From positions 844,799 to 908,798 of the forward strand of contig CALYLW010000434.1 of the NCBI GenBank assembly GCA_944989445.1: a DNA stretch of 64,000 nt. The letters run 5' to 3'. Shown here in pieces: positions 1 to 11,400 of this stretch; positions within the stretch are counted from its first letter, which is position 1; each line of letters opens with the position of its first letter. Under the pieces are notes generated by a model. That model did not search any database and was not told where the DNA came from. It saw only the letters and a list, made by a program, of their open reading frames with translations. The stretch comes from Ampullaceana balthica (lineage: Eukaryota > Mollusca > Gastropoda > Lymnaeidae). Position numbers and translations under genes: made by a program.

Positions 1-74
1 TCATGGTGAACATTAGCTGTATGTTCATGGTGAACATTAGCTGTATGTTCATGGTGAACATTAGCTGTATGTTC
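1..74. repeat. 24-bp tandem repeat, 3 copies at window edge
   Basis: Three consecutive copies of a 24 bp unit beginning tcatggtgaacattagctg. The array runs off the left edge, so its true length is unknown. Confidence 0.9.
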
Positions 75-378
75 ATCATATAAGAGCACTACACGTGAAA
101 ATCTGAATAACCTGAACATACGTATTACTCGTGTTGCAACAAATAAGATTGAATTGAGATGTTAAGAAAGTCTTTAAAAATAAATAGGTTTGATTGTCAC
201 AAAGCAAGTGGGCAAGTTGTCATAAGAATAGGTTTGATTGTCACAAAATGACCAAGTTGATATAAGTAACTCTTGATAAGACCATTGAACTGAGCATTTA
301 AACCATTTACGTAAGTTGGATTTAGAATGTTTTAAGTTAACATTTTTAGAAGAATAAACATTTCATTTCTACATTAGA

Positions 379-411
379 ACCCCCTACGACCACGAGGAAA
401 TGGGACGCACA
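379..411 (+). repeat. SINE 3'-end fragment
   Basis: The phrase cccctacgaccacga recurs, followed by a gtgggac/atgggac motif, at 47162-47191 at the end of a fuller tRNA-derived SINE. Only the conserved tail is visible here. Confidence 0.5.
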
Positions 412-1000
412 CACATGTAATTTCTAGTGAGTTCAGTTATACTTTCTGGATAACGTCTTTCTAATGAGTCATCATTTTTAAAAATATTTTTTCGCTCAAT
501 CAAGTTAATGAAGTGCTCATTCTTATTTTAAATACTTCAAATCCAAATAATTCATATGGAATCTTTTAGCTAGAAGATTATTTATTATGTTATCCTGGCT
601 TCAGGAAAATTGTTGAGAAGCATTTTGTTAAACTAAAACACATCATATGTTGTGGAATGTGGATTTCATCGGGTAACCCAGCAAATTAATGAGTCCTCCC
701 TGCCACTCCCTGGTAACATTAAACTACACTTAGAAAACACGTGTTTGTCCCCAAGCATGTACGTCACATCCACACGTATAGAGCATTGATCAAATGTCGT
801 TTCTTTTACTAGACGTTTTTATACCATTTTCTCATTGAGCGTATTATGATAATTTATAAAATAGCACTTGATTCGTCAGATTATGGTCGATGTATGCACA
901 GTCTAACTGTACCGTATTGAGGTCATTATATGTTAAAATAATACTTGGATTTACATTCCACAGCTTATTCCGTTGCTGTTAATCTCTTTTTCTAATTTAC

Positions 1001-1034
1001 TCTAACCCTAACTCTAACTCTAAACCTAACCCTA
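1001..1034. repeat. degenerate interstitial telomere-like tract
   Basis: Consecutive ctaaccctaa / ctctaa / ctaaaccta / accctac blocks resemble the animal telomere repeat TTAGGG read on the minus strand (CCCTAA) with substitutions. About five units in 34 bp. Confidence 0.55.
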
Positions 1035-1564
1035 CATGAATTACTCTGCCAGCTGTCTTGAAAAAGGCAAGTTAAGGAAATAAAATCTTCTGATATTCAG
1101 CAGACATTTTTGAGTGGGGTTTTCAAACAAACGTTTGAGAATCGCCTGCATAACAAGGTTCCAGTGTTTTCTGACACCAGACAAGCAACCACCCACTCCT
1201 CTAAAATGTTCACTTTCTGAATCTCTTCTTTCATTTTAATTTCCCAGCGATGTAAGCTAAGACTGGACCGCTCTTGTCATTTTGGTTATAATTAAAATAA
1301 AAGCCATGGTAGGTTGCCAGACCTCTGAGCCACATTGTGTTCAGCTTGGAGACGCAGACTAATTGGGATAACACCGACATTCTTGCCATCATAACAAGTG
1401 GAGGCCTTTATCCAAGAATGATAAAATTGTCGATTATAAACTATTTTTACATCACATTAAGATCGTGGCTCATCCGGTAATAAACACAATGACGTCATTG
1501 TTCTCTTTAAAAATTTGTATATTCGGTACACGTCTTATTTGTATTTCAAGGATTGTGACGTCAT

Positions 1565-1977
1565 TGTTAGAATGTATCTTTAATCTGATATGTTAGAATG
1601 TATCTTCAATCTGATATGTTAGAATGTATCTTTAATCTGATATGTTAGAATGTATCTTCAATCTGATATGTTAGAATGTATCTTTAATCTGATATGTTAG
1701 AATGTATCTTCAATCTGATATGTTAGAATGTATCTTCAATCTGATATGTTAGAATGTATCTTCAATCTGATATGTTAGAATGTATCTTCAATCTGATATG
1801 TTAGAATGTATCTTCAATCTGATATGTTAGAATGTATCTTTAATCTGATATGTTAGAATGTATCTTCAATCTGATATGTTAGAATGTATCTTCAATCTGA
1901 TATGTTAGAATGTATCTTCAATCTGATATGTTAGAATGTATCTTCAATCTGATATGTTAGAATGTATCTTCAATCTG
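1565..1977. repeat. 26-bp minisatellite, about 16 copies
   Basis: Unit begins tgttagaatgtatcttcaat and is 26 bp. Two variants (cttcaat and ctttaat) alternate at the left end and become homogeneous cttcaat to the right, suggesting duplication of a two-unit block. Confidence 0.95.
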
Positions 1978-2604
1978 CATTGATTTTTAAAATGATCGAT
2001 CCGATTAACAACCAGTGCTATAGTGGCATTAATAAACAACCAGAAATGTAGTGGCATTAATAAACAACCAGTACTGTAGTGCATTTATTTTTGAACAACC
2101 AGCAGGGTTGTAAGCATCGTACAACAACAAATGTTTAGAATGGCAGCAAACATTTTAAAACATTTTAAGAAGGAAACGCCTGTGCCAAAATGTCGGCTTA
2201 AGGCTTAAATGTTGCTTTTTCCAAATTTAAATAAAATCTAGAGGAGAGAAAAATGAAAAATATCTTTGAATAAGCCAATAATTACGTCATGCATGCATTG
2301 ATTGGCACATTAAGATAATTATGCTCCAGCACGGGCTCTTGGACTAAACGTGCCGATATAAATAATATAATGCAATATTAAGTTATGCTCGTACACGGGC
2401 CTCACGACTAAACGTGCCGATATATTTCATTTTGCCTATGTCCTGGCAGTCAGATGATCATTATGGTTGAAAGTTTTCTATTCGTAGCACGAAATATTTT
2501 AATAACCACATGACCTTTACCCAAACATTCTTGTAAACACTGCAAGTGATAGGCGACGGCTAGATAGCTTGACCTTAACTTTCGCCTTCGCTATGTATCC
2601 TGGG
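1978..2604. other. non-coding with a duplicated 20-bp phrase
   Basis: No coding exon seen. The phrase gactaaacgtgccgatata, preceded by a cacgggc motif, occurs twice about 65 bp apart (near 2343 and 2408), a small local duplication. Confidence 0.5.
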
Positions 2605-3430
2605 TTGGCTAGTGTTGATTGGCTTGTTGAGTGGCTAATGTTGAGTGGCTAGTGTTGAGTGGCTAGTGTTGAGTGGCTAGTGTTGAGTGGCTAGTGTTGG
2701 GTGGCTAGTGTTGAGTGGCTAGTGTTGAGTGGCTAGTGTTGGGTGGCTAGTGTTGAGTGGCTAGTGTTGAGTGGCTAGTGTTGGGTGGCTAGTGTTGAGT
2801 GGCTAGTGTTGGATGGCTTGTGTTGAGTGGCTAGTGTTGAGTGGCTAGTGTTGAGTGGCTAGTGTTGAGTGGCTAGTGTTGAGTGGCTAGTGTTGGGTGG
2901 CTAGTGTTGGGTGGCTAGTGTTGGGTGGCTAGTGTTGGGTGGCTAGTGTTGAGTGGCTAGTGTTGAGTGGCTAGTGTTGAGTGGCTAGCGTTGGATGGCT
3001 AGCGTTGGGTGGCTAATGTTGAGTGGCTAATGTTGAGTGGCTAGTGTTGAGTGGCTAGCGTTGAGTGGCTAGTGTTGAGTGGCTAGCGTTGGATGGCTTG
3101 TGTTGAGTGGCTTGTGTTGAGTGGCTAGTGTTGAGTGGCTAGCGTTGAGTGGCTAGCGTTGGATGGCTAGCGTTGGGTGGCTAATGTTGAGTGGCTAGTG
3201 TTGAGTGGCTAGTGTTGGGTGGCTAGTGTTGGGTGGCTAGTGTTGGGTGGCTAGTGTTGGGTGGCTAGTGTTGGGTGGCTAGTGTTGGGTGGCTAGTGTT
3301 GGATGGCTAGCGTTGGGTGGCTAATGTTGAGTGGCTAGTGTTGGGTGGCTAGTGTTGGGTGGCTAGTGTTGGGTGGCTAGTGTTGGGTGGCTAGTGTTGG
3401 GTGGCTAGTGTTGGGTGGCTAGTGTTGGCT
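2605..3430. repeat. 14-bp minisatellite, about 59 copies
   Basis: Unit gagtggctagtgtt with point variants (gggtgg, ggatgg, ctagcg, ctaatg, cttgtg). Runs of identical variants show higher-order block duplication. It lies just upstream of the first transporter exon seen (3663). Confidence 0.95.
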
Positions 3431-3662
3431 GCTGTTTTATAGTGACTTGGCTGTAGTGGGTTCTATAAAGTTTGTTCGGCTTTAGCGGGTTGGCATTCAT
3501 TGTTTTATTTCATTGGTTGCCATTGTGTATTTGCGTTCTTGTTTTGGCTTTGTAGGGTTGGCAATAGTAGATTGTCTTTATATGTGTCACATGTTTTTAT
3601 CGCAATTGTTCACCAATACACTTTCAATAAAATACGTGTGTATATATTTATGCATATCCCAG

Positions 3663-3806
3663 GGCCCATCATCAGTTTCCTCATGACCAAATTCACGTAC
3701 AGAAAACTCTCCCTGATAGGAGCCACGTTGGTGTTCATTGGGATATTGTGCACACCTTTCCTCGTCTACCTGCCTGCCATGTATGTCTTCTTTGGCGTTT
3801 TTGCAG
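3663..3806 (+). CDS. SLC16-like exon (TM3-TM4)
   Basis: Acceptor cccag ends at 3662 and the donor gtaaga starts at 3807. It encodes GPIISFLMTKFTYRKLS, a hydrophobic helix and a YLPAMYVFFGVFAG helix, typical of SLC16 TM3-TM4. It enters and leaves in phase 1. Confidence 0.85.
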
Positions 3807-6800
3807 GTAAGAGAACGTGCTAATAACATTATGCCATTATTTATTTGGTTCGATTCTGACGCCACCTGAGCTGACCAGAGGTTTGCCTGAGCTGACCAGA
3901 GGTTTTCCTGAACTGGCCAGAGGTTTGCCTGAACTGACCAGAGGTTTGCCTGAACTGACCAGAGGTTTGCCTGAACTGACCAGAGGTTTACCTGAGCTGA
4001 CCAGAGGTTTTCCTGAACTGACCAGAGGTTTGCCTGAACTGACCAGAGGTTTTCCTGAACTGACCAGAGGTTTGCCTGAGCTGACCAGAGGTTTGCCTGA
4101 ACTGACCAGAGGTTTGCCTGAACTGACCAGAGGTTTGCCTGAGCTGACCAGAGGTTTGCCTGAACTGACCAGAGGTTTGCCTGAGCTGACCAGAGGTTTG
4201 CCTGAGCTGACCAGAGGTTTGCCTGAACTGACCAGAGGTTTGCCTGAACTGACCAGATTACCCTCTCTCCCTTGAAACAACATGAAAACTTAGTTATTTA
4301 ATGAGTGAAGTCCCTTGAATTTCAGCAATGAAAATGAAATTGTCTTTAAAACATGACTTACCTCCCTTTTGTCAATTTTATTTTTACTTACTTCTGAAAC
4401 TAAAATGAACATGAGGACTATTTTAACTCACCTTTAAATAAAGAATCCAATACCTAAAAAATAAAAGAGAGACTTATAATATGTGAGCATATTACCCTGA
4501 ACATAAATACGCCTTTATCTCTGACTACATTTAAAGATAACTTTCTTCAATATTAAAGAAATATAAAATAAAAGTAAGCCAATTTATGATTTATTTAATG
4601 AACTAAATACATTTACTTTTCAGGTCTTGGAGGTTCCCTTATTTACCTCCCTTCACACGTGTTGAGTGGCCTCTACTATGAAAAATACAGGTCCTTGTCC
4701 ACAGGGGTGGCAACTGCTGGGACTGGCATGGGAGCTATTGTTATGCCCCTTGTTGTTGGGGTTCTCATAGAGGAATACACTTGGAAAGGTTTAACTAATT
4801 ATACTAATTATTATAATTATACTAATTATACTAATTATACTAGATATACTAATGTAATTATACTAATGTAATTATACTAATTATGCTTCCAGTTTATTAA
4901 CTTGAATTAGTTCATAGTTTAAATCAAGGAATTAACCATTAGTCTACAAACACATATCATCACTAGGATGATTAATAAATGAATTCACATGGCTTGGTGT
5001 CAACTCCAATAATATCATTCTCTGTGATGACTCTCTTATCAACCTATACGACACTGTTATTTTTCTTAATGTTTGCTACTTTCAACCCAAGTTTATAATT
5101 TATATATTATTATATCCTCAGTTATATTGATACTAGCGTACACCCGTCAAAAATGACGGAAATTTTCAGCTGAAATCTATTTATTTTATAAAAAATGCAA
5201 CGGCGCCGACCTTTTTCAAAAGCCCAACTAACTTGTCCTTGTTTGATAAATACGAAATATTAAACTTTTTGAAATGTACACAAAGTATTTTATAATAGGG
5301 GTTGCAGGGCGCCTACGGCGCCCCTTTTCTTTTTTCATTTTATAATTAACCATCATCAAATCATCTTTTTACATTGATCCCTTTTCCAAAATTAAAATAT
5401 CAGCGAAAACAATGAGTCATACAATATTTTTTTACAGCGCATATTTAATTTGCACACCTTTTGATGCTTTGGTGCAGTAATTTGGTTTTCCCTGCTTTCT
5501 AAAATTAGTAGCTTCAGGACTGACTGACAGACACTACTTGCGTGACAATTGCAAATTATATTGTTTAATGAATCGACTTTAATATTTGTTATTATCTACT
5601 AGGGTCACTAATCATCCTTGCTGGACTACAGATGCACTTGTTGATCTTTGCCCTCCTGATGCTGCCCCCACCAGTTCCTCCACCCCAGAGTCCTTCAAAC
5701 GACTCCTTATCTACTCAACCATTGGTCACCCAGACCAACATGTCTACAGATGGGCTAATGAAAGATAAGCATGAACACAAGTCTCCAGGACGTCCTCAGC
5801 TGCACAACAAAGACTCATCACAATTCTCTGGAGCAAGTAGTTCTATGTATGAACCTCAGGAAGTCAAACAGTTCAAATTCAGTACTTTTAAATCAAGTGA
5901 ACACAATGCAGCAATGAGAGAAAGTAAATGGGGACTGCTAGACAGAACAGATGAAGAAAGTTTACAGACAAGCTATCACAGTCGAGGTTCTCAACCAGCA
6001 CAAGATGAAGAAGTGTTGCTGAGGAGACCAAGGGTAAAATCAACGTTACCCGAAGATGATATATCCTTCGTCTTTCGACCTAGTTACCTTTCCTGGATCT
6101 CAGATCAAAACTGTTCAAATCGGAGCTCCTGGATATATGACATGTTTCCACAACATGTCATGGAAACTGACATCATAACGTCATCACATCGTTCAAAGCC
6201 GACCAGAAATGGTGTCTGTAAAAACAAAAATTTAGATCCAATGTCTCATGTCAGAAATACTGCGGCAGGTGTTGTCCCCCACAAGACTCTGAAAGAGACA
6301 ATGAAACACCACATGCTCATATTTGTCAACTTCAAATTTATCATCTATTTAATTTCAACTTTCTTTTGGAGCCTGTCAACAACAATGTTTCTAACATTTG
6401 GCCCCGAGCTCATTGTAAGGAAAGGTCACTCTGCTTATAACACAGCCATGGTGTTCACCTTCTACGGAGTAGGTCAACTGATTGGATGTATAATTATTAG
6501 TATCCTGGGGAGCTGTATAGGGAAACGAATGTTGTTGTACATAATCTCAAACTCCCTGACTGGGGTTTTTATTTGTATTTCTCCGGTGTATGACTCATAC
6601 CTACAGATTGCAGTTGTACTTCTATGCATGGGATTAGCCTATGGTGGGATATTGGGCCTGTATATGATAGTCATGGTGGATATTGTTGGGGTAAATGACA
6701 TGGAGATTGGCCTTGGATATATTATGTTTTCATCTGGTCTGGGCTGCTTCACTGGACCTCCACTCGGAGGTAAGAATCATTTAAATATTGTTTGTGTTAT

Positions 6801-7268
6801 GCAGTTCAAAAATAAATAAATTAACTTGTTTTTATTTATCAAAAAAATAAATTATATATATATATATATTACTTTGTGCCTACAATTTTTACTACTTTGA
6901 GGTATATTTGAGGACAACCTCAAAGAACTTTATTAATGATTCTAAATCTAGATGTGCTTACTTTTTATGCAAATTATTTTAGTGTGAAAAAATAAATATG
7001 TGTCAAATCATTTAGAAAAATCTTTTAACAATTATGTTAAATTTTTCCTCAAAATGTATTTCTCATTTCATTTTTTCCTATCTATTTACATATAGGATTA
7101 ATTTATTTTCTTTATATTTATTCAATGAATTCAGGATACCTTGGTGAACTTTATGGAAACTATGATGCTTCCTTTTACATAGCTGGAGCCCTATCTGTGC
7201 TGGCCGGACTAATTATGGTGCTTATTTACGTCACAAAATGCTGCTCCAAAAAACCTGTGGAAGTTTAA
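3663..7268 (+). CDS. monocarboxylate transporter-like MFS protein (SLC16 family), 3' part of gene
   Basis: Twelve-helix major facilitator expected in the plasma membrane; SLC16 members carry lactate, pyruvate, ketone bodies, aromatic amino acids or carnitine-like solutes, and the substrate here cannot be told. Exons: 3663-3806, 4624-4788, 5603-6769, 7135-7268. Every junction is phase 1 and falls after the G of a FAG, WKG or LGG motif, as in SLC16 genes. Exon 1 seen covers about TM3-TM4, exon 2 TM4-TM5 (YYEKYRSLSTGVATAGTG), exon 3 TM6, a long cytosolic loop of roughly 200 residues (about 5690-6290) and TM7-TM11, exon 4 TM12 and a short basic tail. The gene is 5' incomplete: the TM1 segment with the family D-G-G-W motif was not found upstream and is probably left of the window. 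The loop is long and hydrophilic. Family assignment is confident, orthology is not. Confidence 0.88.
3863..4262. repeat. 21-bp minisatellite in transporter intron, about 19 copies
   Basis: Unit cctgaactgaccagaggttt plus one base (21 bp), so both strands stay open (GLPELTR on plus, GKPLVSS on minus). It starts only about 55 bp after the exon donor at 3807. The open frames are a consequence of the period and are not supported as protein. Confidence 0.95.
4624..4788 (+). CDS. SLC16-like exon (TM4-TM5)
   Basis: The acceptor tttcag precedes it and the donor gtttaa follows. It encodes GLGGSLIYLPSHVLSGLYYE and continues to EEYTWKG, matching the conserved family block of TM4-TM5 (YF.KRR..A.G.A.AG..G). 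The donor is weak, but the reading frame and the next exon (phase 1) fit. Confidence 0.85.
4790..4882. repeat. AT-rich microsatellite-like tract
   Basis: Irregular repeats of actaattat directly after the exon donor at 4789. Confidence 0.8.
5108..5460. repeat. dispersed repeat family A (hairpin GGGCGCC-tac-GGCGCCC)
   Basis: Shares blocks such as tgataaatacgaaatattaa and tgtacacaaagtatttta with 28100-28260 and 40545-40760. It contains a perfect short hairpin gggcgcctacggcgccc near 5308. Class unknown. Confidence 0.6.
5603..6769 (+). CDS. SLC16-like large exon (TM6, loop, TM7-TM11)
   Basis: Acceptor ctactag, donor gtaaga; 1167 nt. It begins with SLIILAGLQMHLLIFALLML (TM6). A Ser/Arg-rich hydrophilic loop of about 200 residues follows, then five helices from HHMLIFVNFKFIIYLI to IMFSSGLGCFTGPPLGG, the latter a family hallmark of TM11. 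Confidence 0.88.
7135..7268 (+). CDS. SLC16-like terminal exon (TM12)
   Basis: Acceptor ttcag at 7134. It encodes YLGELYGNYDASFYIAGALS, a hydrophobic helix and a short KCCSKKPVEV tail, then the stop TAA at 7266-7268. The 3'UTR follows; no canonical AATAAA was seen close by. Confidence 0.85.
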
Positions 7269-7946
7269 GTTTATTTCATACAGCTTTTATATTTACATGA
7301 ACTCAAAGTCTGTAGGGCTTCCAATACTCTACAACTACTTCCAACTTTAAAGAACTCTTAATCTATTCCTTATCTTGGTTTAATGCTATTATTTCTTGTT
7401 AGGCAATATGTCTGTGTTGTAGGAAAACAAAACAACAACACCATTTCACAGCAACACTGATGGCCGGTAAACTGCCTGTTTGACTTATTTGAATATTTAA
7501 TTATCATTTGTTCATGGAATAATTTCTGAAATATCAGGATCTCAAAATAATGTTTGTACTTTATGGTGGGGTGGTTTAGAGGGTTGTTGATGTGTGGTTG
7601 GGAGGGTTGTTGGGGGTGAGGGCTTACAGGCGTTGGAGATTTTAAACTTAGGATTATGCAATAATGTTATTTTATATATCCTAAAATTGAAAGTTACGAC
7701 AGCTTGATTGATATCTAAATTCTATAAGCTGCCATTCTAATATGTTCAGGTTTATGTTATTTCAAATGTTTTTTTATTTTCATTTCTAAAAATCTTATTT
7801 ATTAGATTAACATTATATAAAAAGAAATAATTATATAATTAAAATAATTATGAACACTTAAAAGGCCTTATTATATTTACAAATGTATAATAATAAAAAT
7901 GATTCTTTATAGTTTATACTCTGAAATAGAAAATCCATTTTTAACT
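7269..7946. other. transporter 3' flank, no gene seen
   Basis: Probable 3'UTR at first, then AT-rich sequence with a short G-rich patch (7560-7625). No exon recognised. Confidence 0.5.
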
Positions 7947-8256
7947 CATTAATTAACTCATGTACAAGTTTTCTCATTAACTCATGTACAAGTTTTCTTA
8001 TTAACTCATGTACAAGTTTTCTCATTAACTCATGTACAAGTTTTCTCATTAACTCATGTACAAGTTTTCTCATTAACTCATGTACAAGTTTTCTCATTAA
8101 CTCATGTACAAGTTTTCTCATTAACTCATGTACAAGTTTTCTCATTAACTCATGTACAAGTTTTCTCATTAACTCATGTACAAGTTTTCTCATTAACTCA
8201 TGTACAAGTTTTCTCATTAACTCATGTACAAGTTTTCTCATTAACTCATGTACACG
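7947..8256. repeat. 24-bp minisatellite, about 13 copies
   Basis: Near-perfect unit starting actcatgtacaagttttctc (24 bp). Minus-strand open frame MRKLVHEL is a by-product of the period. Confidence 0.95.
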
Positions 8257-8345
8257 TGTTATAATTGTTATTGCTCAAAGCAGCTATTGATAATATTAAA
8301 GAAATAATTTATCTCAATGTTGGTTACCAATAAATCAAATAAAAT

Positions 8346-8424
8346 CGTATGGGATCAGCAAGGCAAGGATCAGCAAGGCAAGGATCAGCAAGGCAAGGAT
8401 CAGCAAGGCAAGGATCAGCAAGGC
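8346..8424. repeat. 15-bp tandem repeat, 5 copies
   Basis: Unit gatcagcaaggcaag, nearly perfect. Confidence 0.9.
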
Positions 8425-11400
8425 AATTTGCATTGGCCTCAAGCCTTTTGAAGCTGTGACAATAGTTAATCAATCATCACTTAAAGATAAAGATGGAAAT
8501 ATGCCATATTTATGCATGCAGGATATATTACACATTCAGTGATCCAATAATGTAAATTGATTATTCATGGCATAATTCCAATCAGTTGATGAATGTTGAA
8601 GAGGCTGTGTGCATGGTTTTTCTAGGTGCTAAAGTTCTTGGGGCGCAACACTACAAACTGTCCTGCTGATCTGAAGTAATGAATCCCTATCAGTCCACAA
8701 GCCACAAGTTACGGGAGAATCATTCTCACCTTCTCCCGGGAACTGGCAACGCAAAGTACATCACTGATTATAACTACATCATTGTAGAGCATTAAAGCAC
8801 TTTTTAAAATGGATTATCTTTATAAAAAAATAATTGATTAGCAGATCCAGATGTTTTGGTTTTATTAAAGAATTCAGTTGCTTCAAAAATCAAGAGTAAC
8901 ATGAAACATTATTATTTTTCAAGTGAGAAATTTCAAGGAGAGAATTAAAATCAAAATAAATGACTTTTTACTGTTATCTGGTGCAAAATGTCTTCTATTA
9001 GGTAAACATTCTGTAAAAATATGTGTATATTATCTTATACTAAATTATTCCTCTTCATAGAGCATGTTGTTGACTTTGATCTTTGATCCCTTTAGTTTTA
9101 AATTGCTGCTGAATGTTTTAAATTTAATATTTGTGTAATATTTGAACTTCTTAATTACCTTTACACACATTTTGCTCATACCTGTACACCTTTTAGATTG
9201 ATTAATTGCACATTTTAGCCCAAATTCAAGATTTTAATGGAAATATTTTATTTTTAAAAAAATCAATTTGAGGCGACTTCACAAAATATTTAAAAAATGG
9301 ATTCCTTTCCCCTTTTGTATTTAAAATTATTATGCTATCCCTTTGATAAACAAACAAATATTTTTAAAAATATGACATTGCGATTGATTCTAAAAAACAG
9401 CTCCACATCTATCATTGTTAACTGCGACATTGCTAAATTAAAAAAAAATGAATATTGGGAATTTAATTTGAAGTCAGATAAGAGAATGTGATTTTAGAAT
9501 TAACTTAACATAAAAATATGTATACATTAATTTCACGAGCTTCTCCGTAAACTACTGAGCACGATAGAATTATTTCATTTCTATTTTTTTAAATAACATA
9601 ATTGTTTTACGACTTTCTAACTCATTGCATAAAAACATTTTCCAGCTATTTGCAACCTGAATGTCATGTAAGTTATTTATTACATTTATAGTGGTCCAGA
9701 ACTCTCAAATCAGTAACGAGCTAAATATTAATGTAAATTGCTTATAATTGCTTGCACTTATTTTAATAAATGAAACAGAATAATAAAATCTGTTGTATTT
9801 TATCCTTGAAAACATTCCAGACGCATAACTAGAAAAAGATCAAAATAATTTCGATAGTCTTTCTTAAATATTTTACTTTGTGTATTTGTAAAGCTTAATT
9901 AAAAGTCTATATTTTGAAATCATCACGAAGATGTGGAAATGCTGGAAGATTCTTTTTTAAAATAAAATTTTATCTTTAAAAAATACCAAACGATTTATTT
10001 GCACCTCATGAATGTATCTGGTGTATTTATCTTTCATATTAAAATTCAAAATTAAATAAAAACTAAAAAGTTTGTTCACATATGATATTCAAGCAATTAA
10101 TTTTTTTTTCTCATAGATGTTCATTGAGATTTTTTGTGAATGTATTTTGCATTTAAAATGTGTAATATTTTCATCAATTTAAGTTTAAATGCCATAGTCT
10201 ATACTTAGGTAGTGTCAGGGAGTATTTATTTATTTCAGATACAAATTTAATATTTAATGAAACAAACATAATTTTACAATATTGTCATTTACTGATATGA
10301 ATCTAAAATGTGATAGCTGTACATATTTGTTTTTTTTTAAACTTCAGTGCATTATTGTATTAAAAATCTTTTGTTATTAATACAAAATGAATATTCATAC
10401 ATAAATTCATTTCAGTCTTCTGAACTTTTATTCCTCACTTGAAATTAACACATTACTTGGTGTTAAAGGTTATCTCCCCTTGTATGACAAACTTTTTTGC
10501 AACTTAATTTTCTGTTGATGATTCTTATTAAATAATAGTTACAACAAGCAAGGGCATGTACATTGTACAATTTACATAATTATATGTTTAAATGAAAGTG
10601 TGCTAGACAAAAATAGCATTTAAGTAAATGTAAATACACATATTATAGTTGAAGTATCTAAGAACAGTTAATTCAACAGAGAAACTAATTTAAAGAAACT
10701 ATTTTAATTTCGAAATTTTCAGCACTTTATATTGTCTTTTTCTTTCACTATTTTCAGCTCCTAGAATAACATATGCTATTCAAAATTTTCCCCATCCCTT
10801 CCTTTCAATAGATATCTGATAACACTGTTGCCACTGTTTTTTACGTATGGTCTTTCTGGTCCTCTTGGTCCGTGAATCATACTCGCCCTTTTTCATATTT
10901 GTTGTGGATTTTCCCATGGTATAACCTAATTTATTTTTTTTTATAAATGGGTAAAGCTGACCCACTCATTTTTTAAACTTGTTAGTTGTTTACTTATATT
11001 CTTTTCTTCTTCAATATTTAAGTCTTCCTATTTTTTTAAAAATGCAATGTTACAGTGCAATAAGATAAGCAATAATTTTTGGTAGTTTAATAATTGGGTA
11101 GATGGCAATTGGATTAGAAAGAAAGAAACTAAACACATGTTTTGAGAAAATCTGACAATTTTCAGTTCTTCACATACCTTTTCATTGAAATATGTCTTAA
11201 TGACAGTCAATATTCTGTTACGTTTAAAAACTATGACATTTGTTGAGAAAGTCTTCTTACTTGTAACTACATGCAAGCAATCTGCTTTATATATTTCTGG
11301 ATAATGTAATTAGATAATTAATGAAATGTAATATATTCCCTTCTAATCATTAAATGTCAAATGGATTAAATAATGTTGTCTTAATGCATAACTTCATCAC

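Larger units (their letters stand above)
75..1563. other. non-coding AT-rich stretch
   Basis: No convincing coding exon on either strand. It holds a SINE-like 3' tail (379-411), a short telomere-like tract (1001-1034) and two TGACGTCA octamers (1490, 1556). It may be upstream intron of the transporter gene whose later exons begin at 3663, but no TM1-type exon is visible. Confidence 0.5.

Noticed and set aside
3817..4283. Overlapping 150-codon frames on both strands
   Set aside because: They sit in an intronic 21-bp array, whose period keeps frames open on both strands.
10780..10965. Basic minus-strand frame resembling a ribosomal-type tail
   Set aside because: No match that I can name and no acceptor or donor in the right place.
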